A DNA stretch of 64,000 bases from Coprousia sp963931435 (GTDB lineage Bacteria; Actinomycetota; Coriobacteriia; Coriobacteriales; Coriobacteriaceae), in contig OZ007012.1 of NCBI GenBank assembly GCA_963931435.1, forward strand, positions 2,108,001 to 2,172,000. Direction: 5' to 3'. A program made the position numbers and the translations under genes. Below the pieces are notes generated by a model. That model searched no databases. It was not told the DNA's origin and saw only the letters and a program-made list of their open reading frames with translations. Below are positions 22,760-30,935 of this stretch, piece by piece. The stretch's first letter is position 1; every line of letters begins with the position of its first letter.

Positions 22760-23074
22760 TTACTTGCCCGCCTCGGCGACGACCTTCTGCGCGTACTCGA
22801 TAAGGCGTTTGCCGTCGATCGTGGCGTAGATGTCCTCGGGGATGAGCACCACGGGTACGCCGTGCGGCTCGGCGAGGTTCTGGAATGCCTTGAGCTCGGT
22901 CTTGTAATGGGGCCCCAACATGAGGATGTCGATCTTGCCCAGGTAGGCGGCGACGTCGGTGTGGCTGCGTGCCTCGACGGTGATGTCGCCCCCCATCTTC
23001 TTGGCCTGCTTGCGGGCAGCGCTGGCCAGAAAACCGCTGGATATGCCGGCGCCGCAGCACAGAAGGATGTTCAT
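22760..23074 (-). CDS. PTS cellobiose-type EIIB
   Basis: 104 residues. The phosphocysteine is in the N-terminal loop ILLCCGAGISSGFLA (Cys 6 or 7, P-loop like that of low-molecular-weight phosphatases), followed by ITVEARSHTDV and ILMLGPHYKTE, both typical of Lac-family IIB. It passes phosphate from the IIA (20893-21225) to the sugar bound by IIC. Start ATG 23074 with AAAGGGAAA upstream. It lies between the HPr gene and IIC. Confidence 0.95.
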   Translation of the reverse strand: MNILLCCGAGISSGFLASAARKQAKKMGGDITVEARSHTDVAAYLGKIDILMLGPHYKTELKAFQNLAEPHGVPVVLIPEDIYATIDGKRLIEYAQKVVAEAGK

Positions 23075-23142
23075 GACGTTTCCCTTTCTTTGTTTCGGCG
23101 CGCCCCTCTGGCGCACCGCTTTCCACCTGGTCCGGATGGTCG

Positions 23143-23409
23143 CTAGATGTTCTCGGCGCACCACGCGACGAGCTCGTCCGCCTCCTCGGCGGCGGCATCG
23201 CCCGTGAGCTCGAAGGTCACGGTGTCGCCCGTGTGCACGCCCATGGACATGACGGCGATCATGCTCTTGGCGTTCACGGAGCGATCCCCGAAGGCCACCG
23301 TCACGTCAGATGCCAGCTCGCCGGCGCGGCGGGCGAGAAGCGCCGCCGGACGGGCATGCAGTCCGGCATCGTCGGTCACGGTGTACTCAAAGCGTCCAGT
23401 CGATCCCAT
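23143..23409 (-). CDS. HPr-family phosphocarrier protein, operon-encoded
   Basis: 88 residues. The active-site histidine is in DDAGLHARPAALL (His 18) and the regulatory serine region is KSMIAVMSMGV, so both PEP-dependent and HPr-kinase-dependent sites look intact. The ATG at 23409 lies inside the end of the upstream regulator gene (23-base overlap, different frame), which implies translational coupling. Being inside a sugar-specific operon rather than with ptsI is unusual: it may be a dedicated carrier for this PTS or for the regulator's PRDs, or the cell's only HPr. Confidence 0.93.
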   Translation of the reverse strand: MGSTGRFEYTVTDDAGLHARPAALLARRAGELASDVTVAFGDRSVNAKSMIAVMSMGVHTGDTVTFELTGDAAAEEADELVAWCAENI

Positions 23410-25351
23410 GCGTATCACCTCCCCGCTCTCGTTCCTCGGCGTCTTCCAGATGCGCGGTGAACGTCGACCAGGTCTGGTCGGCGAGGATGTGATCGACTTG
23501 CTCGGCATCGGTGAAGAGGCTCGCGAGCACGCGCATGAGCGCGCTGACGTCCTCGGTGTCATCGGCCGAGAACCCCACGAGCACCACGAGCTGCACCTCG
23601 TTGCCGCGCGCGTCCCACACCACGGGGCGATCGAGCAGTCCCACGCAGGCGAGCGTGCTGGTGCAGCAGGCCTCGGCGGGATGTGGCATGGCAACGCGGT
23701 TGCCGAGCGCCGTGGAGAACGCTTCCTCGCGGCGGACCACCGAATCGGCAAAGTCATCCGGCAGCTCATAGCCGTAGACGTCGCTCATGAGATGGCAGAG
23801 CTCAGCGATGACCTCCTCTTTGGTCGAGGCGGTCAGATGCGGGGCGAACAGGCGCGGACGGAAGAACCGCAGCGCTCCCCGGCTCGCGGGCATCTTGAGG
23901 ACGCGGTGCGCCCGCGTGAGGTCGTCATCGGTGGGGATGGGGTTGATGTGCACCACCGTCACCGGCAGCGGCATGGTTATGGGTACCGTGGTGAACACGC
24001 AGTCGATGCCGGAAAGGTCTCGTTTGGAAAGACCCCCCCCCGAGCAGGTTTCGACGTGCCCGATGAGATCGGAGAACTCACTGGTGAGCCGGTACTCGAG
24101 CAGGCGCGCGGTACCCTTGCCCGAAGAGCACACCAGAAGGACGTTCTTCTTCTGGCGCTCGCCGTCCTTGGCGCGCTCGATGGCGAGCGCGAAGGCCAGC
24201 GCGATGTAGCCCACCTCGTCGTCGAAGGGCTCCACCCCGCAGCGCCGCACCAGATGCACCGAGGCGTCGGCGGCCATGGCGTAGGCGAGCGGGCACGAGC
24301 GCTTGATGTCGTCGAGCAGCGGATTCTCCATCTGCGCATGGCGATCCAGGCGCAAGAGCAAAGGCTCGATGTGGCGTGCGAGGTTGAGGCGAAGCTCCAG
24401 GTCGTCGCGGAAGTCGAACCCGAAGGCGTAGTACACGGTGGCGACCATGAGCTCGGCGAGATCCCACACCTCGGGAGCGATGCTCGTGCCGCCCTCGCCG
24501 GCCGTGGCGTCCGATGCGGACGAGAGCCCGCCGGCGTCCAGATGCAGCGCGATATAGGCAACCTCGTCCTCGGGCAGGGTCACGCCCAGCTCGCGCTCGA
24601 TGCGCACGGCGAGGGCGCGGGCCAGATCCAGAGAGCCGCAGCCCTCGCCCGGCTCCAGGTCGACGAGATCCAGGGGGCCGCGCGCATCAGCCTTGATGCG
24701 GATGACCGCGATGGAGATGTGCAGGACCAGACTCTGCTGCGAAAGCGAGTCGAACGGCCGCTCGCAGCGCGCCAGCTCGTCGGCCACGATGTCGGACACC
24801 GCGCGCATGAGGTCGTCCACCTTGATGGCGTCCGGACGCTCGGCGCCGCCCATCATGGCAGCCATCTCGTGCGTCCAGCACGAGCGCTTCGCGCTCTCCG
24901 GGCCCAGCACGCGGATGCCCTGATAGGGCTTCTCCTCCAGCGTGAGCCCGAACGTCCGGAGCCGCTCCTCCACCCGCTTCATGTCGTAGGAGATGGTGCG
25001 TCGCGAGACGTAGAGCGTCTGGGCGAAATCGTCGAGCTTCACCCATCCCGTCCGCGAAAGCAGGTCGTTCAGGATGTAGAAGACGCGCTGCTCGGGCGTG
25101 GAGGGAAAGCTCGATTCGACCAGACCGTCCATGCGCACCACGCGCTGGCGCCACCCCGCCGCGTCCGTCACGTGGAACCGGTAGCCGCGGTTGGGCGTGA
25201 GCTTGACGGAGGCGCAATCGGCCATGGCGGAGTTGAACTGCCGCACGTACTTGCGCACCGTGCGCGTGGAGACGCCCAGGTGGCGCGCGAGTTCATCCGG
25301 GGTGACCCCCGGGTGTTGCTCGATATACGATGCGAAGTTCCCGAACTGCAT
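23387..25351 (-). CDS. LicR/ManR-type PRD-containing transcriptional activator
   Basis: 654 residues. Domains: N-terminal HTH (1-55, VTPDELARHLGVSTRTVRKYV), second HTH (~95-145, YVSRRTISYDMKRVEERL), PRD1 (~165-275), PRD2 (~290-390), EIIB-like (~400-490, VLLVCSSGKGTARLLEYRL with its cysteine) and EIIA of the fructose/mannitol type (~505-645, GNRVAMPHPAE with its histidine). These proteins activate their own PTS operon; HPr phosphorylates the PRDs and the operon's IIB removes or adds phosphate. As the first gene of the operon it probably autoregulates. A run of eight C (24032-24039 on the + strand) is a possible slippage site but the frame is intact. Confidence 0.92.
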   Translation of the reverse strand: MQFGNFASYIEQHPGVTPDELARHLGVSTRTVRKYVRQFNSAMADCASVKLTPNRGYRFHVTDAAGWRQRVVRMDGLVESSFPSTPEQRVFYILNDLLSRTGWVKLDDFAQTLYVSRRTISYDMKRVEERLRTFGLTLEEKPYQGIRVLGPESAKRSCWTHEMAAMMGGAERPDAIKVDDLMRAVSDIVADELARCERPFDSLSQQSLVLHISIAVIRIKADARGPLDLVDLEPGEGCGSLDLARALAVRIERELGVTLPEDEVAYIALHLDAGGLSSASDATAGEGGTSIAPEVWDLAELMVATVYYAFGFDFRDDLELRLNLARHIEPLLLRLDRHAQMENPLLDDIKRSCPLAYAMAADASVHLVRRCGVEPFDDEVGYIALAFALAIERAKDGERQKKNVLLVCSSGKGTARLLEYRLTSEFSDLIGHVETCSGGGLSKRDLSGIDCVFTTVPITMPLPVTVVHINPIPTDDDLTRAHRVLKMPASRGALRFFRPRLFAPHLTASTKEEVIAELCHLMSDVYGYELPDDFADSVVRREEAFSTALGNRVAMPHPAEACCTSTLACVGLLDRPVVWDARGNEVQLVVLVGFSADDTEDVSALMRVLASLFTDAEQVDHILADQTWSTFTAHLEDAEERERGGDTHGIDWTL

Positions 25352-25595
25352 GTCGCCCTACCCTTGTCGGCGTCGATGCCCACACGAGACGGGGCACCCG
25401 CCCGGTTTCCCGGATAGATATGGCGCGCGAGGTCTTGCATGGGCCGACACTCGATGCCGGCCGCCCGCCGGTCTCCGGCGCGCCTTTCGCTATTCACCTT
25501 ACGGGATGACGACGCAAACCACCATGAAACGCCCTTCCGCGCCCGACGGAAGCGGGTTGCATGGAAACCTCTTCCGTGCAATATTCTGCATGTTC
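25352..25595. other. Intergenic region between licR-type gene and hipBA
   Basis: Divergent gap that must carry the promoter of the beta-glucoside operon on the minus strand. No well-matched -10/-35 or clear operator for that operon is recognised. The hipBA promoter lies at its right end. Confidence 0.4.
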
Positions 25596-25646
25596 TTGAA
25601 TCTGCAATATCTTGCAGATATACTAAACTGCAAGATATTGCAGATT
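25596..25646 (+). promoter_or_regulatory. hipBA promoter overlapped by a double HipB-type operator
   Basis: A 19-nt sequence AATCTGCAATATCTTGCAG (25599-25617) is repeated as a perfect inverted copy at 25628-25646, ten bases apart. Each arm is itself nearly palindromic (CTGCAA-N4-TTGCAG), so there are two operator dyads. They sit on the promoter: TTGAAT (25596-25601), 17 bases, TATACT (25619-25624). A further half-like site TGCAATATTCTGCA lies at 25578-25591. Autorepression by the HipB-like protein is the natural reading. Confidence 0.82.
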
Positions 25647-25676
25647 CGGGCCGATATGCCTGCAGGGGGAGGCACC

Positions 25677-26117
25677 ATGACCCAAGACGCCGCCGATCGC
25701 CGCGACCCCGTGACCATCCCGCGCCAAGCAGGCATCTACGTGCGGCGCGCCCGTGAAGCGCAGGGCCTCACGCGCCGCCAGCTCGCCGAAGCCGCCCAGG
25801 TTTCCGAGCGCCTGCTCGCCGCGCTGGAGCTGGGCGACGCGCCGGGCATCGGCCTCGACAAGCTCCTCGCTGTCCTAGACGCCCTTGGACTCGGGCTGGA
25901 GGTGCGCGGCTGCCCCGAGGCCGTCGACCCCTGGGACGTACCCGCCAAGCCCCGACGAGCCACCGTGGCTGCGCCCCGGCCCGCACGCCCCAGCCCCGCG
26001 CCGCGCCGGCGCAAGCGGGCGGAGCAGCCCTCGGCGCTCGCCAGCTACCAAGATGTGCTCAACGACTTTCTCACCAACGATCTCGGCATCAAGCCCGCGC
26101 CCATCGGGCCGTTCTAG
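25677..26117 (+). CDS. hipB: HipB-like antitoxin / XRE-family repressor
   Basis: 146 residues, ATG 25677 with GGGGGAGG four bases upstream. Residues ~18-70 form a Cro/C1 HTH: AGIYVRRAREAQGLTRRQLA followed by AAQVSERLLAALELGD. A long Pro/Arg/Ala linker (~85-120) leads to a C-terminal tail (SYQDVLNDFLTNDLGIKP). HipB proteins bind and neutralise the HipA kinase and repress the operon; the double dyad upstream fits this. It is larger than E. coli HipB (88 residues) because of the linker. hipA follows 15 bases downstream. Confidence 0.88.
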   Translation: MTQDAADRRDPVTIPRQAGIYVRRAREAQGLTRRQLAEAAQVSERLLAALELGDAPGIGLDKLLAVLDALGLGLEVRGCPEAVDPWDVPAKPRRATVAAPRPARPSPAPRRRKRAEQPSALASYQDVLNDFLTNDLGIKPAPIGPF

Positions 26118-26132
26118 CCAAAGGAGGCGAAC

Positions 26133-27410
26133 ATGGCCGTCATCGAGCTGCGGACCCTGATATGCGGCAAGCCCGCGGGCACGCTCTGGCAGGACGAGAC
26201 GGGCCTGCCGCATTTCCGCTACGACGAGGACTATCGCGGCATCCCCCTATCCCTCGCCATGCCCCTTTCGAACCGCCCCTATAACCAGCAAGTCATCCGG
26301 CCCTATCTCTTCGGCCTGCTCCCTGATAGCGAGACCCAGAGGCGCGCCATAGCAGAGGAGTTCGAGATCCGCCCCAACAACCCCGTCGCCATGCTCTCGT
26401 GCATCGGACTGGACTGCCCGGGCGGCGTGCAGTTCTGCCCTGAGGACCGCGTAGAGGAGGTGCTCCGACGCCCCGCGCATTACGAGCCCATCGACGACCA
26501 CGCCATCGCCCTGCACCTGAAGAGCCTGCGGACCGACGAAGACGCCTCGTGGCTCGGCGAGGGCGAGCGCTGGTCGCTCGGCGGCAACCAGGGAAAGTTC
26601 GCCCTCGCCTGGCATGACGAACGCTGGTGCTCCGCGCAGGGGGCGGCACCCACCACGCACATCTTCAAGAACGGCGTCATCGGCTTCAAGCTGCAAGCCC
26701 TCAACGAATACGCCTGCATGAAGATCGCCGAGCGTGCCGGCGTAGCGTCCTCGCACGTCGACTACCGCTTCTTCGAAGACGAGCCCGCTCTCATCGTTAG
26801 GCGATACGACCGCGTCTTCTTGGAGAACGGCGCCACCGTGCGCGTCCACCAGGAGGACTGCTGCCAGGCGCTGGGCTACATGCCCGATCAGAAGTACACG
26901 GCAGATGGAGGACCGAGTGCGCGCGACCTCGTCGGACTACTCGCGCGTACCAACAGGGCGGATTTCAACGTCGCATCCTTCACGTACATGCTGTTCTTCA
27001 ACTATCTGATCGGCGGCACCGACGCCCACGCCAAAAACTACTCCGTCATGCTGGCAGAGGGAGGCTCGGCAATCATCGCCCCGATGTACGACGTGGCCTC
27101 GGGGCTGGCGTACGATTCCATCCGGCGCAAGGGGCGTCTGGCGATGGACATCGGCGGCGAGAACCGGTTTGGACGCGTGGGCGCGGGCGCCCTCAAGCGC
27201 TATGCGGAGGCCGCCCAGCAAGCGGGCGCGCAGATAAGCTACGAGACCTGCCTCACCTTCATGACCGACCTCGCGCAGGAGATCCCCGTGAGCCTGGCCG
27301 AGGTGTTCGACGAGATGAGCGCGGCGAGCATGCCCGGCGCCGACGAGCTGCGCGAGCGCCTCGAGGGGCCCGTCGCCGAGAACTGCCGTCAGACGCTCGC
27401 CCTGCTGTAG
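26133..27410 (+). CDS. hipA: HipA-family serine/threonine kinase toxin
   Basis: 425 residues, ATG 26133 with AAAGGAGG five bases upstream. The N-terminal couple_hipA region (LPHFRYDEDYRGIPLSLAMP, with the YLFGLLPD element) is followed by the glycine-rich nucleotide loop GGNQGKFAL (~152-160), the IVRRYDR segment, the catalytic GTDAHAKNYS (Asp ~298) and the metal-binding PMYDVASGL (Asp ~318). In E. coli HipA phosphorylates glutamyl-tRNA synthetase and induces persistence. All catalytic residues appear present, so the protein should be active. It forms a bicistronic toxin-antitoxin module with the preceding gene. Confidence 0.93.
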   Translation: MAVIELRTLICGKPAGTLWQDETGLPHFRYDEDYRGIPLSLAMPLSNRPYNQQVIRPYLFGLLPDSETQRRAIAEEFEIRPNNPVAMLSCIGLDCPGGVQFCPEDRVEEVLRRPAHYEPIDDHAIALHLKSLRTDEDASWLGEGERWSLGGNQGKFALAWHDERWCSAQGAAPTTHIFKNGVIGFKLQALNEYACMKIAERAGVASSHVDYRFFEDEPALIVRRYDRVFLENGATVRVHQEDCCQALGYMPDQKYTADGGPSARDLVGLLARTNRADFNVASFTYMLFFNYLIGGTDAHAKNYSVMLAEGGSAIIAPMYDVASGLAYDSIRRKGRLAMDIGGENRFGRVGAGALKRYAEAAQQAGAQISYETCLTFMTDLAQEIPVSLAEVFDEMSAASMPGADELRERLEGPVAENCRQTLALL

Positions 27411-27508
27411 CCCCACCGGAGCGGACGGAGACGGGCCCCGACGCGCGGCGCGCCGCGCCCGCTCCCACGGTGCCGCGCATGGGCAGCAGCCGCGGCGCGG
27501 CGCCGCGT

Positions 27509-27537
27509 TTGCGCAACTGAGACCCGCGCGGTACCAT
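27509..27537 (+). promoter_or_regulatory. Candidate promoter of hypCDE
   Basis: TTGCGC (27509-27514), 17 bases, TACCAT (27532-27537), 46 bases upstream of the hypC start. No NikR-type dyad is recognised here. Confidence 0.4.
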
Positions 27538-27583
27538 AGGCGCGATCAAAACGGCCGGTTGCACCGGCAAAAGGAGGACCACC

Positions 27584-27856
27584 ATGTGCCTTGCTGTTCC
27601 CGGCAAGATCGTCTCTCTGGGCGAGGGCGCCCAGGCCACCATCGACATGATGGGCGTCACCCGCGACATCTCGGTGCGCCTCACACCCGAGGCGCAGGTG
27701 GATGACTACGTGCTGGTGCACGCCGGCTTCGCCATCCAGGTCATCGACGCCGAGGAAGCCGCCGAGACCATCCGCATCTTCCAGGAGCTCGACGAGCTCT
27801 CGGAGGAGGAGCTGCCCGCCGGGGGCGCCGGATGGGGCGCCGCAGAGGTCGCCTGA
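27584..27856 (+). CDS. hypC: Hydrogenase assembly chaperone HypC
   Basis: 90 residues beginning MCLAVPGKIVSL; the second-position cysteine, after Met removal the N-terminal residue, is the iron-carrying ligand of HypC. HypC shuttles the Fe(CN)2CO moiety between HypD and the hydrogenase large subunit. Conserved GVTRDISV and DYVLVHAGFAIQVID segments follow. AAAGGAGG lies eight bases before the ATG. It is the first of three tightly packed genes, with only one base between its stop and the hypD ATG. Confidence 0.97.
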   Translation: MCLAVPGKIVSLGEGAQATIDMMGVTRDISVRLTPEAQVDDYVLVHAGFAIQVIDAEEAAETIRIFQELDELSEEELPAGGAGWGAAEVA

Positions 27857-27857
27857 C

Positions 27858-28955
27858 ATGGCCGGCCGCGCCATCGATTTCAACCAGTTTCGCGATCCCG
27901 AGCTGGTGCGCGCCCTCATCGAGCGCATCCGCGCAGCCGCGGGCGATCGCGAACTCAACCTCATGGAGGTCTGCGGGACCCACACGGTGAGCATCGGGCG
28001 CTACGGCTTCCGCTCGCTCCTGCCCCCGAACCTCCACCTGCTCTCCGGCCCGGGGTGCCCCGTGTGCGTGACGGCCAACCGCGACATCGACCACGCCGTG
28101 GCCCTCGCGCGGTTGGACGGGGCGATCATCACCACCTTCGGCGATATGATCCGCGTCCCCGGATCCACCAGCTCGCTTGCAGCCGAGAAGGCGGCGGGGC
28201 GCGACGTGCGCGTGGTGTACTCGCCGCTCGACGCCCTCGATGTCGCCGCGGCCAACCCGGAGCGCCCCGTCATCTTCATGGGCGTGGGATTCGAGACCAC
28301 CGCGCCCGCCATCGCGGCGTGCATCTTGGAGGCCGCGGCACGCGATCTGGGAAACTTCGCGGTCTTCTGCGTGCACAAGCTCACGCCAGCCGCGCTGACC
28401 GCCATCGCCCGCGACCCCGCCACCAAGATCGACGGCTTCATCCTGCCCGGGCACGTCTCAACCATCATCGGGCTTACGCCCTACGGGTTCTTGGCGCGCG
28501 ATTTCCATATCCCCGGCGTGGTGACCGGATTCGAACCCGTCGACATCCTGGAGAGCATCGCCCTCTTGGTCGATATGGCCACGGGCGGCACCGCCGCCAT
28601 CCGCAACGCCTACCCGCGCGGCGTGGCCGATGCGGGCAATCCCGTTGCGCGCCAGCTGATCGACCAGGTGTTCGAAACCTGCGACGCCGCGTGGCGCGGC
28701 CTGGGCGAGCTGCCCTCCTCGGGCCTCGCCATCCGCCCCGCGTTCGCGCGCTTCGACGCGGCACGGCGCTTCGCGGTGGAGATCGAACCGACCCGCGAGG
28801 CATCCGGCTGCCGCTGCGGAGACGTGCTGCGCGGCGTGATCCCCCCGACAGCCTGCCCGCTCTTCGGGCGCGTGTGCACGCCCGAGAACCCCGTGGGACC
28901 CTGCATGGTCTCAAGCGAGGGGAGCTGCGCCGCATACTACCGGTTCCGCGACTAG
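27858..28955 (+). CDS. hypD: Hydrogenase maturation protein HypD
   Basis: 365 residues, starting one base after the hypC stop. It is the iron-sulfur scaffold on which the Fe(CN)2CO group is built together with HypC and HypE. Signature segments are visible: LMEVCGTHTVSIGRYG, GPGCPVCVTANRDID, TFGDMIRVPGS, FMGVGFETTAPA and the C-terminal [4Fe-4S]-binding cysteines in GCRCGDVLRG, CPLFGRVC and GPCMVSSEGSC. All expected cysteines are present. It is translationally coupled to hypC. Confidence 0.97.
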   Translation: MAGRAIDFNQFRDPELVRALIERIRAAAGDRELNLMEVCGTHTVSIGRYGFRSLLPPNLHLLSGPGCPVCVTANRDIDHAVALARLDGAIITTFGDMIRVPGSTSSLAAEKAAGRDVRVVYSPLDALDVAAANPERPVIFMGVGFETTAPAIAACILEAAARDLGNFAVFCVHKLTPAALTAIARDPATKIDGFILPGHVSTIIGLTPYGFLARDFHIPGVVTGFEPVDILESIALLVDMATGGTAAIRNAYPRGVADAGNPVARQLIDQVFETCDAAWRGLGELPSSGLAIRPAFARFDAARRFAVEIEPTREASGCRCGDVLRGVIPPTACPLFGRVCTPENPVGPCMVSSEGSCAAYYRFRD

Positions 28956-28968
28956 CCAAGGAGACCCC

Positions 28969-29997
28969 ATGGCATCTGCGTACGATACCGTACAGCTCGG
29001 GCACGGCTCGGGCGGCAAGATGATGAAGCGCATCATCGACGAGGTGTTCTACACCGCCTTCGGCTCGCCGGAGCTGCTCGCGGGCAACGACGCGGGCGTG
29101 GCGGCGCTGCCCCCCACCGGGCGCATCGCCCTCTCCACCGACAGCTTCGTGGTGAGCCCGCGCTTCTTCCCGGGCGGCGACATCGGCCGGCTCGCGGTGT
29201 GCGGCACGGTGAACGACGTCGCCACCTCCGGCGCCCGCGTGCGCTACCTCTCCTGCGGCTTCATCCTCGAGGAGGGACTGCCCCTCGATGACCTGCGCCG
29301 CATCTGCGCCAGCATGGCCGAGGCCGCGCGCGAGGCGGGCGTCTCCATCATCACGGGCGACACCAAGGTAGTGGAGCGCGGCCACGCCGACGGCCTCTTC
29401 ATCAACACCGCGGGAGTGGGCGAGGTGCCCGAGGGCGTGGCGCTCTCCGGCGCCGCCTGCCAGCCGGGCGACGCCGTGCTCGTCTCCGGCACGCTCGGCG
29501 ACCACGGCATCGCCGTCATGAGCCAGCGCGAGGGGCTCTCCTTCTCGACCGCCATCCAGAGCGACGCGGCGCCGCTCAACCACCTCATCGAGGCCGTGCT
29601 CGCCGCCGCGCCGCACACGCGCTGCTTCCGCGACCCCACGCGCGGCGGCATCGCCAGCACGCTCAACGAGTTCGCCGACGCGAGCGGCGTCTCCATCGAG
29701 ATCGCAGAGGACGCCGTGCCCGTGGCGCCCGAGGTGCGCGCCGCCTGCGAGATGCTCGGCTACGACGTGCTGCAGGTGGCCAACGAGGGCAAGATGGTCG
29801 CCGTGGTGCCCGCCGACGAGACCGAGGCGGCCCTCGCCGCGATGCGCGCCAGCCGCTACGGCGAGAACGCCGCCGTCATCGGCCGGGTGGGAGCGCCGCA
29901 CGAGAGCGCGCACGCCCAGGTTCGCGTGCGCACCGCCTGGGGCGCCACCCGCGTGCTCGACATGCTGGTGGGCGAGCAGCTCCCCCGCATCTGCTAG
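28969..29997 (+). CDS. hypE: Hydrogenase maturation protein HypE
   Basis: 342 residues of the AIR synthase (PurM-like) fold. ATP- and substrate-binding elements LGHGSGGKMMKRIID, NDAGVAALPPTGR, STDSFVVSP and GDIGRLAVCGTVND are present. The chain ends PRIC, the conserved C-terminal cysteine that HypF carbamoylates and that HypE dehydrates to thiocyanate. The ATG at 28969 has AAGGAGA six bases upstream, 13 bases after hypD. The partner HypF is encoded separately at 13371; hypA, hypB and the hydrogenase subunits are not in the window. Confidence 0.97.
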   Translation: MASAYDTVQLGHGSGGKMMKRIIDEVFYTAFGSPELLAGNDAGVAALPPTGRIALSTDSFVVSPRFFPGGDIGRLAVCGTVNDVATSGARVRYLSCGFILEEGLPLDDLRRICASMAEAAREAGVSIITGDTKVVERGHADGLFINTAGVGEVPEGVALSGAACQPGDAVLVSGTLGDHGIAVMSQREGLSFSTAIQSDAAPLNHLIEAVLAAAPHTRCFRDPTRGGIASTLNEFADASGVSIEIAEDAVPVAPEVRAACEMLGYDVLQVANEGKMVAVVPADETEAALAAMRASRYGENAAVIGRVGAPHESAHAQVRVRTAWGATRVLDMLVGEQLPRIC

Positions 29998-30066
29998 GCG
30001 TTCGCCGCTGGGCGCCCAAACCCTCCCGGCGCCGGTGCGGCGCTCTGACGGCACCACGTCCACGAC

Positions 30067-30167
30067 GATAACCTTGTATACAGAGAACGGATATACAAGG
30101 TTATTCGATAACCTTGTATTCGAGCGTTGGTTGGACAAGGTTTCCTACGGTGATGGGAGACCGTAGG
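30067..30167. repeat. AT-rich inverted and direct repeats after hypE
   Basis: ATAACCTTGTATA (30068-30080) and TATACAAGGTTAT (30092-30104) form a perfect 13-bp dyad with an 11-base loop. A third copy of the half, GATAACCTTGTAT, follows in direct orientation at 30107-30119. Next comes a second small dyad, CCTACGG (30144-30150) / CCGTAGG (30161-30167), followed by TAACGTTTTGG. The region separates hypE from gph; it could be a terminator zone or an operator array. Confidence 0.75.
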
Positions 30168-30263
30168 TAACGTTTTGGAGACGCAGGGCGCCCGCACGCA
30201 GAGAGCCGCTATCCTAGACACGGCGCATGCCGCGCCCGACCCGCACCCGACAGATTGGCTTCC

Positions 30264-30935
30264 ATGGCATCTTCGACATCCCCGACGTTCTCGCACGTCA
30301 TCTTCGATCTCGACGGCACCCTGCTCGACACGCTGGAAGACCTCGCGTGCGCCTGCAACCACACGTGCGCGCACTTCGGCTGGCCGACGTTTCCGCTGGA
30401 GCGCTACCGCTACAAAGTGGGCAACGGCATGGAGAAGCTCGTGGAGCGTATCATGCCGGCCGAGTACGCGGGCGACGCGCGCGCGTTCGAGGCGGCGCTC
30501 ACGACGTTTCGCGCCCATTACGCCGCTCACAAGGAGGACCACACCGCACCCTACCCCGGCGTGCTCGACGCGCTCGACGCCCTGCGCGCGCACGGCGTCG
30601 AGCTGGCGGTGCTCACCAACAAGGACCACGTCGCGGCGCAGCCGCTTGTCGAGCATTTCTTCGGCGATCGATTCTCCCTGGTGCAGGGCCACGTCGCGCC
30701 CTTCGCGCCCAAACCGGACCCCGCCATCACGCACCATGTGATGGAGCTCCTGGGAGCCCGGCCGCAGACCACGCTCTACGTGGGCGACAGCAACGTCGAT
30801 GTCGAGACCGGCCACAACGCCGGACTCGCCGTCGCGGGCGCCGCCTGGGGCTTCCGCGGACGGGCCGAGCTGGAAGCGGCCGGAGCCGACTTCATCATCG
30901 AGGCGCCTGCCGAGCTCGTCCCGCTGGTGCACTAG
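30264..30935 (+). CDS. gph: HAD-family hydrolase, phosphoglycolate phosphatase-like
   Basis: 223 residues. HAD motifs in order: I, HVIFDLDGTLLDT (nucleophile Asp); II, LAVLTNKD; III, lysine in FAPKPDP; IV, TTLYVGDSNVDVE. A helical cap of the C1 type lies between motif I and II (VGNGMEKLVERI), as in Gph. These enzymes dephosphorylate small sugar phosphates such as 2-phosphoglycolate; exact substrate cannot be told. ATG 30264 was chosen; no strong ribosome site is seen. Its stop overlaps the stop of the convergent lipoprotein gene within CTAG (30932-30935). Confidence 0.88.
   Translation: MASSTSPTFSHVIFDLDGTLLDTLEDLACACNHTCAHFGWPTFPLERYRYKVGNGMEKLVERIMPAEYAGDARAFEAALTTFRAHYAAHKEDHTAPYPGVLDALDALRAHGVELAVLTNKDHVAAQPLVEHFFGDRFSLVQGHVAPFAPKPDPAITHHVMELLGARPQTTLYVGDSNVDVETGHNAGLAVAGAAWGFRGRAELEAAGADFIIEAPAELVPLVH

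Noticed and set aside
24032..24039. Frameshift at the C8 run in the LicR-type regulator
   Set aside because: The frame is continuous through the run, with EIIB and PRD domains intact on both sides; only a potential slippage site.
23147..25417. 756-codon plus-strand frame opposite the LicR-type regulator
   Set aside because: Antisense shadow with biased composition; the minus-strand gene has six recognisable domains.
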